Under the pieces are notes generated by a model. It saw only the letters and a program-made list of their open reading frames with translations. It had not been told where the DNA came from and made no database searches. A program made the translations under genes and the position numbers. From CAVSUZ01 sp963791885 (GTDB taxonomy: Bacteria; Pseudomonadota; Alphaproteobacteria; Acetobacterales; Acetobacteraceae), in contig CAWBUL010000005.1 in the NCBI GenBank assembly GCA_963791885.1, forward strand, positions 682,001 through 746,000: 64,000 bases of DNA, in the 5' to 3' direction. Below are positions 1-9,043 of the stretch, piece by piece. Position 1 is the stretch's first letter. The number at the start of each line of letters is the position of its first letter.

Positions 1-666
1 CACGCCGCCGGTTTCCGCCACCATGCGGGCGTAGTCCAGGCTGATATAGCGGGGATGGTTGCCGTCGGGATGTCCGGGTTCGCGCAGGTTGGAATGGGTG
101 CACAGGATGGGATGGACGGTGTGGTTCAGCACGCCGCGAACGGTATCCTGGGTGCAGTGCGCCACATCGACCATGATGCCGAGCCGGTTCATGCGGCTGA
201 CTGCCTGAGCGCCGAAATCGGTCAGGCCGCCGTGTACGGGCGGGGCGGTCTGGATGTCCCCGGTCTCGTTCACCCGGCAGTGGGTCAGCTGGATGCTGCG
301 CACGCCGCGCTCGGCCATCGTGTCGAGCCGGTCGAGGTCGTTTTCCAGAAAATCGCAGCCTTCGACGGCCATCACGACAGAGGGGTCGTCGTCGCGGATG
401 TCGGCCGGGTCACGGGCGATGCGTGCGCCCGATCGCTCGATATCGCTTAGGTAGTCATCGACGGCGGCCATGCACTCGCCGGGTTCGGGTTCGCGGAACT
501 GGGAGAGACGGCGCGTGGCGGGATCACGGCGGATGACCGGCAGGTCGGCGATGGCGGCGATCACGGCGGCGGTAACGCCCGCGGACCGCATCCCATCGAG
601 CACGGACCGATCCAGCGGGCCGGTGCGTCCGGGTCGGCCGGCGTGGGTGTGCATGTCGATCAGCAT
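1..666 (-). CDS. Membrane dipeptidase family protein (peptidase M19), C-terminus cut by the window edge
   Basis: The frame is open from an ATG at 666 to base 1, so 222 N-terminal residues are visible and the 3' end lies outside the window. M19 enzymes are zinc dipeptidases related to renal dipeptidase. Visible family marks are an N-terminal IDMHTH motif (residues 3-8), a VMAVEGCDF segment carrying the bridging Glu, DVAHCTQDT and CTHSN for the later His ligands, and the REPGHPDGNHPRYIS stretch. The first ligand pair is H-x-H where classic members have H-x-D. No signal peptide is seen. It is divergently oriented from map. The family is confident, the substrate unknown. Confidence 0.85.
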   Translation of the reverse strand, partial: MLIDMHTHAGRPGRTGPLDRSVLDGMRSAGVTAAVIAAIADLPVIRRDPATRRLSQFREPEPGECMAAVDDYLSDIERSGARIARDPADIRDDDPSVVMAVEGCDFLENDLDRLDTMAERGVRSIQLTHCRVNETGDIQTAPPVHGGLTDFGAQAVSRMNRLGIMVDVAHCTQDTVRGVLNHTVHPILCTHSNLREPGHPDGNHPRYISLDYARMVAETGGV

Positions 667-777
667 GGACGAGTCTCATAACCCTCAGGTCGGCACTGCG
701 CCATCCGCCCTTGCGCCTGCGGGAGGGGTTGCGCATCTTGGCACGATTGCGGGTTAAGCAGGCGGACGAAGCGGGGC

Positions 778-1584
778 ATGGACGGCGGAGCAGACGCAAG
801 ACGGATCACCATCTACCGTCCTGAGGATTTTGCGGGCATGCGGCGGGCGGGCCGGCTGGCGGCAGAGACGCTGGACATGATTACGCCCTATGTGCGGCCC
901 GCCGTGACGACGGGGGAGCTCGACCGGCTGTGCCATGACTTCATCATCGCGCATGAGGCCACTCCGGCACCGCTGAACTATCGCGGGTTTCCCAAATCGA
1001 TCTGCACCTCGATCAATCACGTGGTCTGTCACGGCATTCCCGGGGACCGGCGGCTGGAGAGCGGGGACATTCTGAATATTGACGTGACCGTGATCCTGGA
1101 CGGGTGGCACGGGGATTCGTCGCGCATGTTCGTAGCCGGCACGGCGTCGACCAAGGCGCGCAACCTGATGGACGTGACGTGGGAGGCAATGATGCGGGGG
1201 GTGCGGGCGGTGCGGCCTGGCGCCACGCTGGGCGATCTGGGATACGCCATACAGTCCTACGTGGAATCGCAGCGGTTCAGCGTGGTGCGGGATTTCTGCG
1301 GCCACGGCATCGGCCGGCGGTTCCATGAGCCGCCAAACATCCTGCATTTCGGTCGTCCTGGAGAGGGACCGGTCCTCCGTCCGGGAATGTTCTTCACTGT
1401 GGAGCCGATGGTGAACGCCGGACGGCCTGAGGTGAAGGTGCTGGACGACGGTTGGACGGCTGTGACGCGGGACCGCAGCCTGTCTGCGCAGTTCGAGCAC
1501 ATGGTCGGCGTGACCGCTGACGGAGTGGAAATATTTACCAACTCTCCGGCAGGCTGCACCAAGCCGCCTTACGAGGCGGGGTGA
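778..1584 (+). CDS. map: Type I methionine aminopeptidase
   Basis: Removes the initiator methionine from nascent proteins in the cytoplasm. The 268-residue protein has the single pita-bread fold of type I enzymes without the eukaryotic zinc-finger extension. Visible marks: LNYRGFPKSICTSINHVVCHG, the metal-ligand segments NIDVTVILDGWHGDSSRMF and CGHGIGRRFHEPP, and FTVEPMV near the end. The length is normal. Its TGA overlaps the GTG start of radC (GTGA), so the two are probably co-transcribed and translationally coupled. The start at 778 is the first ATG of the frame; a later ATG at 838 would cut into the conserved N-terminus. Confidence 0.95.
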   Translation: MDGGADARRITIYRPEDFAGMRRAGRLAAETLDMITPYVRPAVTTGELDRLCHDFIIAHEATPAPLNYRGFPKSICTSINHVVCHGIPGDRRLESGDILNIDVTVILDGWHGDSSRMFVAGTASTKARNLMDVTWEAMMRGVRAVRPGATLGDLGYAIQSYVESQRFSVVRDFCGHGIGRRFHEPPNILHFGRPGEGPVLRPGMFFTVEPMVNAGRPEVKVLDDGWTAVTRDRSLSAQFEHMVGVTADGVEIFTNSPAGCTKPPYEAG

Positions 1585-2354
1585 AGCCCGGCGCTCTGCC
1601 CGGGATGGTGGAGCGGATGGCGGCAAAGGATTTCCCAAAGGGGTTTAAGGAACAGATCGGACTGTTTGCTGACGTCGTGCCTGGCGCTGCGGAGGGGCAT
1701 CGCGCGCGGATGCGAACGCGGCTGCTGAACGCCGGACCGGATGCGCTGGCGGATCACGAGATGCTGGAGATGACGCTATACCTGGCTTTGCCGCGGCGGG
1801 ATACGAAACCGATCGCGCGTGCTCTGCTGGGGCGGTTTGGCAGTTACGCGAACGTGCTGGCCGCGTCAGTGCCGGAGCTTCTCCGCATCGAAGGTTTGGG
1901 CGAGGCGGGGGCGGCGGCGTTGAAGTTGGTGCATGCGGCGGCGGTGCGGCTGGTGCGTGCGGAGACCCGGGACCGGCCGGTGCTATCCAACTGGGACAAG
2001 CTGATGGAGTATCTGAACGCGGCGCTCTCACGTGAGAAAGTCGAGCAGTTCCGTGTACTATACTTGGATACGCGCAACCGTCTTCTTGGGGACGAAATGG
2101 TCAGCCGAGGAACGGAGAACCACACGCCTGTGTATCCGCGGCAGGTTGTAGCTCGGGCGATCGAGTTGCACGCCACGGCGCTGATCTTAGTGCATAATCA
2201 TCCGAGCGGGGACCCGACGCCGTCGCGGGATGACGTCGTGATGACGGAAGAAATCCGGCGCGCCGCTGCGACGATGGATATCGTGCTGCATGACCACATC
2301 ATTATCGGGAACGGGCGGTGGTCGAGCTTCCGGCGCGAGGGGCTGTTGAAGTAA
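1581..2354 (+). CDS. radC: RadC family protein (JAB/MPN domain)
   Basis: Member of the RadC/UPF0758 family, historically named DNA repair protein although its biochemical role is unsettled. The N-terminal half has a helix-hairpin-helix-like segment (ELLRIEGLGEAGAAALKLVHA). The C-terminal JAMM metalloprotease-like motif is HNHPSGDPTPSRDD, preceded by FRVLYLDTRNRLLGDEMVSRG. The start is a GTG at 1581 that overlaps the map stop by 4 nt; ATGs at 1605 and 1617 are alternatives. The length of 257 residues is usual. It converges on hslU with a 40-nt gap in which no clear terminator hairpin is visible. Confidence 0.92.
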   Translation: MKPGALPGMVERMAAKDFPKGFKEQIGLFADVVPGAAEGHRARMRTRLLNAGPDALADHEMLEMTLYLALPRRDTKPIARALLGRFGSYANVLAASVPELLRIEGLGEAGAAALKLVHAAAVRLVRAETRDRPVLSNWDKLMEYLNAALSREKVEQFRVLYLDTRNRLLGDEMVSRGTENHTPVYPRQVVARAIELHATALILVHNHPSGDPTPSRDDVVMTEEIRRAAATMDIVLHDHIIIGNGRWSSFRREGLLK

Positions 2355-2394
2355 CCCTACTCGCTGGCTGGGACGAAGTCCGGCCGGGACGAGG

Positions 2395-3714
2395 TCAGAG
2401 GATGAAGCGGCTGAGGTCACCTTTCTGCGCCAGCGGAGCGACGCGCTCATTAACGTAGGCGGCGTCGACCGTGACGGTTTCTCCCGCGCGATCGGTCGCG
2501 GTAAAGCTGATCTCCTCCAGCAACCGTTCCAACACGGTGTGCAGGCGGCGAGCGCCGATATTCTCCACCCTCTCGTTGATGTCGGCGGCGAGGTCGGCAA
2601 GTGCATCGACCGCGTCGTCGGTGAAATCGAGTGTCACGGACTCGGTGCCGAGCAGGGCGGCGTACTGCTTTACCAGAGAGTGCTCGGGCTCGGTCAGGAT
2701 GCGGCGCAGATCTTCACGTGATAGAGCCGACAGTTCCACGCGAATCGGCAGTCGGCCCTGCAGTTCGGGCAGCAGATCGGATGGCTTGGCCAAATGGAAC
2801 GCGCCGGAGGCGATGAAGAGCACGTGATCGGTCTTCACCGGGCCGTATTTTGTCGTGACGGTGGTGCCTTCGATCAGGGGGAGCAGGTCACGCTGCACGC
2901 CCTCACGCGAGACGTCGCCGCCGCGGAAGCCGCCTTCCATGGTTCGGGCGCAGATCTTGTCAATCTCATCGAGGAAGACGATGCCGTTGTTTTCCGCATG
3001 CGACACGGCATCCTTCGAGAGTCGGTCGTTGTCGAGCAGGCGATCGGCTTCTTCGCGTTCAAGGGCCTGGCGCGCGGCGGCGACGGTCATGCGGCGCTGC
3101 TGCTGTGGGCGGCCGAACATGCCTTTCATCATTTCGGAGATGTTGATCATCTGGCCCGGCGGCATACCGGGAATATCCAGCTGCCCGATGGGCGTCCCGG
3201 CAGGTTCGCTGACGGACACCTCGATTTCTTTCTGCTCGAACTCGCCATCGCGCAGCATGCGGCGGAACTTGGAGCGGGTGTCCGCTGCCGCCCCTTCTCC
3301 GACCAGGGCGGTCACCAAGCGTTCTTCGGCAGCCTGTTCGGCCTTGGCCTGCACTTCCTTCCGTGAAGCGTCGCGCAGCATGGTTATGCTGGCTTCCACC
3401 AGATCGCGCACGATGCTTTCGACGTCGCGGCCGACATAGCCGACTTCGGTGAATTTGGTCGCTTCGACCTTCAGGAACGGCGCCTGCGCGAGTTTGGCCA
3501 AGCGGCGGGCGATCTCGGTTTTGCCGCAGCCGGTGGGGCCGATCATGAGGATGTTCTTAGGGACCACTTCCTCACGCATCGCTTCCGGCAGGTGCTGGCG
3601 GCGCCAGCGATTGCGCAATGCAATGGCGACGGCGCGCTTGGCGTCGTTCTGACCGACGATGAAGCGATCGAGTTCGGAGACGATCTCTCGCGGCGAATAA
3701 GTCGGTACTTCCAT
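2395..3714 (-). CDS. hslU: ATP-dependent protease ATPase subunit HslU (ClpY)
   Basis: AAA+ unfoldase that feeds substrates to the HslV peptidase chamber. The protein has 439 residues with Walker A GPTGCGKT (59-66), an inserted I domain around 110-230, Walker B IVFLDEIDK, sensor region ASGAFH and arginine-finger segment GRLPIRVEL. It ends in SRFIL, the C-terminal tail that docks on HslV. It starts immediately after the hslV stop (3715/3714), so the two form one operon. Length and motifs are complete. Confidence 0.97.
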   Translation of the reverse strand: MEVPTYSPREIVSELDRFIVGQNDAKRAVAIALRNRWRRQHLPEAMREEVVPKNILMIGPTGCGKTEIARRLAKLAQAPFLKVEATKFTEVGYVGRDVESIVRDLVEASITMLRDASRKEVQAKAEQAAEERLVTALVGEGAAADTRSKFRRMLRDGEFEQKEIEVSVSEPAGTPIGQLDIPGMPPGQMINISEMMKGMFGRPQQQRRMTVAAARQALEREEADRLLDNDRLSKDAVSHAENNGIVFLDEIDKICARTMEGGFRGGDVSREGVQRDLLPLIEGTTVTTKYGPVKTDHVLFIASGAFHLAKPSDLLPELQGRLPIRVELSALSREDLRRILTEPEHSLVKQYAALLGTESVTLDFTDDAVDALADLAADINERVENIGARRLHTVLERLLEEISFTATDRAGETVTVDAAYVNERVAPLAQKGDLSRFIL

Positions 3715-4281
3715 TCAGATGGTCTCGATGATGACGTTACTGTTCGTGTAAACGCAGATTTCGCTGGCGATGCGCATGGCGCGGCGGGCGATGTCCTCGG
3801 CGGACATGCCGTCCAGTTCAAGCAGCGCGCGGGCGGCGGCGAGGGCGTAATTGCCGCCGGAGCCGATGGCGATGACGCCGTCTTCCGGTTCCAGCACATC
3901 GCCATTGCCGGTCAGCGTGAAGCTGCGATCCTTATCGGCTACGGCCATCATGGCTTCCAGCCGGCGCAGATAGCGGTCGGTGCGCCAGTCCTTGGCGAGT
4001 TCGACGCAGGCGCGTTCAAGCTGGCTGGGAAAGCGCTCGAGCTTGGATTCCAGGCGTTCGAGCAGAGTGAAGGCGTCGGCCGTGGCGCCGGCGAAGCCAG
4101 CGAGGATGGAGCCGGAGGGACCGATACGGCGCACCTTGCGGGCGTTGCCCTTGATAACGGTCTGGCCGAGCGTGACCTGGCCATCGCCGGCCATGGCCAC
4201 GTGATCGCCACGGCGGACGCACAGGATGGTCGTGCCGTGCCAGCCGATGGGATCGTGTGTTGATGTAGGGGTGTTCTCCAT
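3715..4281 (-). CDS. hslV: ATP-dependent protease peptidase subunit HslV (ClpQ)
   Basis: N-terminal threonine peptidase of the HslVU complex, related to the proteasome beta subunit. The catalytic Thr is the first T of TTILCVRR at residue 17, so a 16-residue propeptide ending in WHG must be removed; this short extension is typical of alphaproteobacterial HslV. GDGQVTLG and the Lys of IKGNARKVRRI (active-site Lys region) are present. First gene of the hslVU operon. No convincing Shine-Dalgarno precedes the ATG, and a sigma-32-like promoter ends about 10 nt upstream, so the message may have almost no leader. Confidence 0.97.
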   Translation of the reverse strand: MENTPTSTHDPIGWHGTTILCVRRGDHVAMAGDGQVTLGQTVIKGNARKVRRIGPSGSILAGFAGATADAFTLLERLESKLERFPSQLERACVELAKDWRTDRYLRRLEAMMAVADKDRSFTLTGNGDVLEPEDGVIAIGSGGNYALAAARALLELDGMSAEDIARRAMRIASEICVYTNSNVIIETI

Positions 4282-4290
4282 ATCGGCCGT

Positions 4291-4319
4291 TAAATGGCTC
4301 GCCCGGGAACGGGGACAAG
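4291..4319 (-). promoter_or_regulatory. Candidate sigma-32 (heat-shock) promoter of hslVU
   Basis: Reading the minus strand upstream of hslV, CTTGTC (4319-4314) is followed after 16 nt by CCATTTA (4297-4291). This resembles the CTTG ... CCCCATNT pattern of RpoH promoters. hslVU is a classical heat-shock operon, which makes the match plausible. The -10 lies so close to the ATG that the transcript would be nearly leaderless. Based on consensus only. Confidence 0.35.
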
Positions 4320-4365
4320 GCTTTGTGCCTGCCTACTGTGCAGGCCTGCCCCTAAAGACCTGACT

Positions 4366-4410
4366 CCCACGGGACTTGGCCCCACGGGACTTGGCCCTGG
4401 GGCACTTGGC
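4366..4410. repeat. Three tandem 15-nt units in the hslV-MFS intergenic region
   Basis: Units at 4366-4380 and 4381-4395 are identical (CCCACGGGACTTGGC). The third, 4396-4410, differs at four positions (CCTGGGGCACTTGGC). This is a short imperfect minisatellite in the 200-nt gap between divergent hslV and the MFS gene. On the minus strand it would read repeated GQVPW, but that frame has no other gene character. Confidence 0.8.
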
Positions 4411-4481
4411 CTTGACGCGACGCGGCGCGGTGTTGTGAATGGGGCGTAACAAGTTTCGCCCCGAGAGCAGGGAAAAAGGAA

Positions 4482-5873
4482 ATGTCCGTCACTGCCTCAC
4501 CGGCCGCACAAATCGCGGCGCGCCTCGACCGGTTGCCAGCGTCCGCGACGATCTGGCGCATGATCCTGCTGATCTCGCTAGGAGGCTGCTTCGAGTTCTA
4601 CGACCTGTTTCTGACTGCCTATATCGTGCCGGGGATGGCCGGGCAGGGTTTGTTTTCCGACGCGTCACTTGGGCCGTTCGCCGTGCTGAGGGCAATCAAG
4701 GCGCCCGGTGCCGGCACATTCGTCTTTTTTCTGTTCGCGGGATTATTCGTCGGCACGATCTTGTTTGGCTGGGTGGCCGACGCCTATGGCCGGCGCACGG
4801 TTTTTACCTACTCCATGCTTTGGTACTCGGTCTCGACGCTGATCATGGCGGTGATGCCGAACGGATTCTGGGTCGATATCTGGCGTTTCATCGCCGGCAT
4901 CGGCATCGGCGTGGAGCTGGTGACGATCGACACCTATGTGTCAGAGATCATCCCCCGCTATGCGCGTGGCCGGGCGTTCGCGTTCAGCCAGTTCGTGACA
5001 TTCTGCGCGGTACCGGTGGTGGCGTTCATCGCCTCGCCCTGGCTTCTGGGCCCGACGAACTGGCGCTGGGTGGTGGTGATCGGCTCGGCGGGTGCCCTTG
5101 TGGTCTGGTGGCTGCGGTCGGCGCTGCCGGAATCGCCGCGCTGGCTGGCTCGGCATGGCCGGGTCGGGGAAGCCGAGGCCGTTGTTAGCGAGATCGAACG
5201 CAAGGTGATGGCGGAGACCGGGCAGGCACTAGCACCGATCGGCCTGGCGATCGAGGAAACGGGCGAGGCGAGCTTTAGCGAGATCTGGGTGCCACCGTAC
5301 GGCAGGCGGACGATCGTCTTGTCGATCTTCAACTTCTTCCAGACCTACGGGTATTACGGATTCGCGGCATGGGTGCCGACGTTACTGATCGCCAAGGGGA
5401 TCACGGTCACGCACAGCCTGGAATACGCGTTCATCATCGCGATCGCGAACCCTGCCGGGCCGTTGATCGGCATGCTGGTGGCCGACCGAATGGAGCGGAA
5501 GTGGCAGATCGTGTGCGGTGCGCTCGGCATTGCGATATTCGGCCTGTTATTCGCCCGCACGACCGGGGCCGCCGTGGTGATCGTATTGGGCGTGCTAATC
5601 ACACTGTCCAACAACTGGCTGTCCTTCGCGTTCCACAACTACCAGGCGGAGCTGTTTCCGACGCGGATCCGCAGCCGGGCGGTTGGCTTCGCCTACTCAT
5701 GGAGCAGGCTGTCGGCGGCAATCTCGGGACTGGCCATCGCGTTCTTCCTGGGGCTGGGCGGGAACACCGCGGTGTTTGTTTTCATCGCGATCTGCATGCT
5801 GATCGTCATTGCGGTGATTTCGCTGTTCGGGCCGAAAACGACCGGCATGGCGCTGGAGGAGATTTCTCACTGA
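4482..5873 (+). CDS. MFS transporter, metabolite:H+ symporter type
   Basis: 463-residue major facilitator superfamily permease with about 12 hydrophobic segments in two halves around a hydrophilic central loop (residues 205-270). TM1 carries FEFYDLFLTAY, like the acidic TM1 signature of aromatic acid or metabolite symporters. The loop between TM2 and TM3 has the MFS motif GWVADAYGRRTVF, and PESPRWL follows TM6 as in the sugar-porter group. The substrate cannot be told from sequence, and no catabolic genes are adjacent. The ATG at 4482 follows a purine-rich GAGAGCAGGGAAAAAGGAA stretch. Monocistronic; a dispersed repeat follows it. Confidence 0.85.
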   Translation: MSVTASPAAQIAARLDRLPASATIWRMILLISLGGCFEFYDLFLTAYIVPGMAGQGLFSDASLGPFAVLRAIKAPGAGTFVFFLFAGLFVGTILFGWVADAYGRRTVFTYSMLWYSVSTLIMAVMPNGFWVDIWRFIAGIGIGVELVTIDTYVSEIIPRYARGRAFAFSQFVTFCAVPVVAFIASPWLLGPTNWRWVVVIGSAGALVVWWLRSALPESPRWLARHGRVGEAEAVVSEIERKVMAETGQALAPIGLAIEETGEASFSEIWVPPYGRRTIVLSIFNFFQTYGYYGFAAWVPTLLIAKGITVTHSLEYAFIIAIANPAGPLIGMLVADRMERKWQIVCGALGIAIFGLLFARTTGAAVVIVLGVLITLSNNWLSFAFHNYQAELFPTRIRSRAVGFAYSWSRLSAAISGLAIAFFLGLGGNTAVFVFIAICMLIVIAVISLFGPKTTGMALEEISH

Positions 5874-5924
5874 GGCGCTCTACCGGGACTTTCGCAGGGT
5901 TAAAGCCGTTCAGCAGCGCCCTTC

Positions 5925-5987
5925 GCGAGCGGGTTCACACGCTTCCGGAGCCCTAAGCGGTTCCGGTCGAGCGTGATCTGCTCTAGC
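5925..5987. repeat. Dispersed 63-nt palindromic repeat, copy 1
   Basis: Intergenic element between the MFS gene and gshB. It aligns without gaps to 23110-23172 (about 80 percent identity by eye). Both begin GCGAGC and end GATCTGCTCTAGC, with AAGCGGTTCC in the middle. The ends are partly complementary, so it can fold as an imperfect hairpin. It is probably a member of a genome-wide family of palindromic intergenic elements. Confidence 0.75.
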
Positions 5988-6016
5988 CTCGGGACAATTG
6001 TTCCCGGAGCTTTTCC

Positions 6017-6997
6017 ATGCCGCTGAGCGTCGCGGTCCAGATGGACCCGATCGAGACCCTCAATATCGACGCGGATTCCACCTTCGCGCTGATGCTTGAA
6101 GCGCAGCTGCGCGGCCATACGCTGTACCACTACGAGGTGCGGCATATGGCGTTGCGCGAGGGAACGGCGAGTCCCGGTGGTGAGCGGCACGACCGGCTCT
6201 TTGCACGTGCGCGCCCGGTGCGCGTGGAACGCCGGCGGGGCGCGCATTACAGCTTCGGCGAGGACGTCACGCTGAATCTCGGCACCCTGGACGTGGTGCT
6301 GATGCGCCAGGACCCGCCATTCGACATGGCGTATATCACGGCGACGCATCTGCTGGAGCATATCCATCCGCGTACGCTGGTGGTGAACGACCCGGCGGCG
6401 GTGCGCAATGCGCCCGAAAAGATACTGGTCATGCGTTTCCCGGAGCTGATGCCGCCCACGCTGATCACATGGGATGTTGACGCGATCCGTGCCTTCCGGC
6501 GGGAGCATAAGGACATCATCGTCAAGCCGCTGTTCGGCAATGGCGGAGCGGGTGTGTTCCGCATCAAGCCGGATGACGAGAACCTCGGGGCCCTGTTGGA
6601 GATGCATTTCGCGCGGTCGCGCGAGCCGCTGATGATCCAGCGCTATGAGCCGGCGGTGCGACAGGGCGACAAGCGCATCATTCTGGTCGATGGCGAGCCG
6701 ATGGGAGTGATCAATCGCGTTCCAGCCGAAGGTGAGGCGCGATCCAACATGCATGTGGGGGGGCGGCCGGAGAAGGCGACGCTGAGTGCGCGAGACCGCG
6801 AAATCTGCGAAGCGATCGGTCCGACGCTGCGCAGCCAGGGGATGATCTTTGTCGGGATCGACGTGATTGGTGACTACCTGACGGAGATCAACGTGACCTC
6901 GCCGACGGGAATTCAGGAGATCGCGCGGTTCGACGGCGTGGATCTGTCGGCGGCGATCTGGGACGTGATCGAGGCGAAGCTGGCGGCGTCAGCCTGA
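6017..6997 (+). CDS. gshB: Glutathione synthetase
   Basis: Joins glycine to gamma-glutamylcysteine with ATP in the cytoplasm. The 326-residue ATP-grasp protein shows the bacterial GshB pattern: MDPIETLNIDADSTFALMLE at the N-terminus, VMRQDPPFDMAYITATHLLE, FPELMPPTLIT, the glycine-rich ATP loop KPLFGNGGAGVFRI and the Mg-binding end LTEINVTSPTGIQEI. Length is normal. Its last 9 nt overlap the convergent histidine kinase gene. The start at 6017 fits the family N-terminus, which begins close to VAVQMDP. It may have its own promoter, since the MFS gene lies 143 nt upstream with a repeat between. Confidence 0.95.
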   Translation: MPLSVAVQMDPIETLNIDADSTFALMLEAQLRGHTLYHYEVRHMALREGTASPGGERHDRLFARARPVRVERRRGAHYSFGEDVTLNLGTLDVVLMRQDPPFDMAYITATHLLEHIHPRTLVVNDPAAVRNAPEKILVMRFPELMPPTLITWDVDAIRAFRREHKDIIVKPLFGNGGAGVFRIKPDDENLGALLEMHFARSREPLMIQRYEPAVRQGDKRIILVDGEPMGVINRVPAEGEARSNMHVGGRPEKATLSARDREICEAIGPTLRSQGMIFVGIDVIGDYLTEINVTSPTGIQEIARFDGVDLSAAIWDVIEAKLAASA

Positions 6998-8950
6998 CTC
7001 ATCCAGCGCATTCCGCACGGCTCGTGCGAGGTCCGAGAGACTGAACGGTTTGGTCAGCAGCCTTATGCCGGGTTCCAACCGGCCGTTGCGCATCAGCGCG
7101 TTGCGCGCGTAGCCGGTGGTGAACAGCACCTTCAACCGAGGGCGCAGTTGCAGCGCGGATTCGGCGAGACGCTGGCCATTCATGCCGCCAGGCAGGACCA
7201 CATCCGTGAAGAGCAGCTGGATGTTCGGCTCGGATTGGAGAATGGCGAGGGCCGCCGGCGCATCGCCGACCTGATCGACCCCATAACCAAGCTCGCTCAG
7301 CACTTGGACAGTGTAGTCGCGAACCCCGGGTTCATCTTCCACCACGAGCACGCGTTCCGTGCCGGTTGGTGTCGCCGCATCGTGGGCGGACACGCGTGTT
7401 GCGGGTCGTTCGCTCGCGGCCTGGAGCAGACGCGGAAGGTAGATGCGGACGGTGGTTCCCTGGCCGGGCTCGCTGTAGAGCCGGACCAGTCCGCCGGACT
7501 GGCGAACGAAGCCGAGCACCTGGCTCAATCCCAAGCCGGTGCCCACCCCCTGGTCCTTGGTCGTGAAAAACGGCTCGAACGCCTGCTCTGCGATGGCCTG
7601 GTCCATGCCACAGCCGGTATCAGTTACCGCGACCGAGACGTAATCGCCCGGTTCGATCTCCTCTGCGAGTGTCTGGACATAATCGGAACCGAGGCTTGCG
7701 TTGGTGGTTTCGATCGTAAGGCAGCCGCCTTGGGGCATGGCGTCGCGTGCGTTGAGCGCGAGATTGAGCAGGGCGTTTTCAAGCTGGTGACCATCGGCCT
7801 CGGTCATCCAGATCTCGCTCGACAGAATGGTTTCGAGTTCAACGGTTTCGCCGAGTGTGCGGTGGAGGAGCTCGGAGAGGCCGGTTATCATGGCGTTGAC
7901 GTCGAGCGGTCTGGGCGCGAGGGGTTGCCGGCGAGCAAAGGCGAGCAATCGCTCGGTCAGTATCGCGGCCCGATCGACGCCCTGGATTGCGAGTTCGCGG
8001 GCGCGGCGCAGGTGCGCAACGGGCGCTTCGGGCGGCAGCCGGCCAAGCTGGGCCTCGATCAGGTCCAGGCCGCCGCGAATGACGGTGAGCAGATTGTTAA
8101 AGTCGTGAGCGACACCGCCGGTGAGTTGGCCGAGCGCCTGGATTTTTTGTGCCTGGCGTAGATGGGCCTCGGCTCGGCGGATTTCCGTCAGATCGTGCGA
8201 CGTGAGGAGGATTTTCTCGACGCGGCCGTCGGCGTCGAAAAGTGGGGTCATGGTCGAATGGCGTACACGGTTGCCGCTGGGGAACGGTACTTCGTGTTCG
8301 TATTCCACGGTCATTTTCTGAGTGATGACTTGCTCGTATTTCTGCCGGGCGAAAACAGCGGTGGGTCCAAGGACCTCTTCCGGTGTTCGACCGATGAATT
8401 GCTCGACCGGAACGCCGAGATGGCCGAGATGAACGGGGTTAGCGTCTTGTAGCCGGATGTCACCATCGGGTGCGATGCTGATGAGAACGAGATCGACATT
8501 GGCGGCGTGAAAAGCGCGCTTGTAGATCGCTGAGGCTTGCAGTTGCTGGTGAAGGGAGATGACGTCTTTGGCCTGCGCGGCGAGTGCTTGCAGGCATTGC
8601 GTCTGGTCCGATGTTAGTGAGGTGCGATGCTTGTCATCGAGAACAAACAACAGCGCGCCATCCGGCAGACCGATCGCGGCGGCGAATTGCAGTCTGCTGC
8701 CAGAGGGCGGTTGGAACGTTACGAGCTCGCCGGGAGCGACTTCGGGGAGGGATGAGAGTTCAAATCCGACGATGTCATGGGCTGCCAGAAGGCAGCGGGT
8801 TTCCTTGATCTGAACCGCCAAACCGGCCTGTGGTGCATTGCAGCACAGGGCCGCAAGCGTCACAATGCGCTGAAGAAGTGCATGTTCCTGCATGTCGGGC
8901 GGAGCAGGGGCGGGAGCCTCCAGTGTGAGTTCTCTCATCGCGCGGGTCAC
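6989..8950 (-). CDS. Soluble hybrid sensor histidine kinase (GAF-PAS-HisKA-HATPase-REC)
   Basis: 653 residues and no transmembrane segment, so a cytoplasmic sensor. An N-terminal GAF-like region (about 20-140) is followed by a PAS domain (150-260) ending in SHDLTEIRR. The HisKA box LTGGVAHDFNNLL has the phospho-His at 282, then come HATPase (N box LNLALNARDAMPQGG, G box GTGLGLSQVLGFV) and a C-terminal receiver VLVVEDEPGVRD with phospho-acceptor in LLFTDVVLP and Lys in LLTKPF. The start is a GTG at 8950; an ATG at 8938 in the same frame is equally possible. No partner regulator is adjacent. It is divergent from mmsA across a 93-nt gap. Ligand unknown. Confidence 0.9.
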   Translation of the reverse strand: MTRAMRELTLEAPAPAPPDMQEHALLQRIVTLAALCCNAPQAGLAVQIKETRCLLAAHDIVGFELSSLPEVAPGELVTFQPPSGSRLQFAAAIGLPDGALLFVLDDKHRTSLTSDQTQCLQALAAQAKDVISLHQQLQASAIYKRAFHAANVDLVLISIAPDGDIRLQDANPVHLGHLGVPVEQFIGRTPEEVLGPTAVFARQKYEQVITQKMTVEYEHEVPFPSGNRVRHSTMTPLFDADGRVEKILLTSHDLTEIRRAEAHLRQAQKIQALGQLTGGVAHDFNNLLTVIRGGLDLIEAQLGRLPPEAPVAHLRRARELAIQGVDRAAILTERLLAFARRQPLAPRPLDVNAMITGLSELLHRTLGETVELETILSSEIWMTEADGHQLENALLNLALNARDAMPQGGCLTIETTNASLGSDYVQTLAEEIEPGDYVSVAVTDTGCGMDQAIAEQAFEPFFTTKDQGVGTGLGLSQVLGFVRQSGGLVRLYSEPGQGTTVRIYLPRLLQAASERPATRVSAHDAATPTGTERVLVVEDEPGVRDYTVQVLSELGYGVDQVGDAPAALAILQSEPNIQLLFTDVVLPGGMNGQRLAESALQLRPRLKVLFTTGYARNALMRNGRLEPGIRLLTKPFSLSDLARAVRNALDESG

Positions 8951-9043
8951 CGACAGTGTGCCATTCCGCGCGCGGGGCGTGCAAGCTATCGTCAGCGAGA
9001 GCGCGCTGGATTAGGAAGCGCCGCAGTACTGACGGAGCGGGCG

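Noticed and set aside
2355..2394. Terminator between radC and hslU
   Set aside because: Only a short direct repeat of GGGACGA is seen; no hairpin of useful length forms.
4366..4410. CRISPR-like array
   Set aside because: The 15-nt units are directly joined without spacers and there are no cas genes.
8777..9043. N-terminal extension of the mmsA frame
   Set aside because: It overlaps the opposite-strand kinase gene and its promoter region and has no aldehyde dehydrogenase sequence; ATG 9044 gives the normal length.
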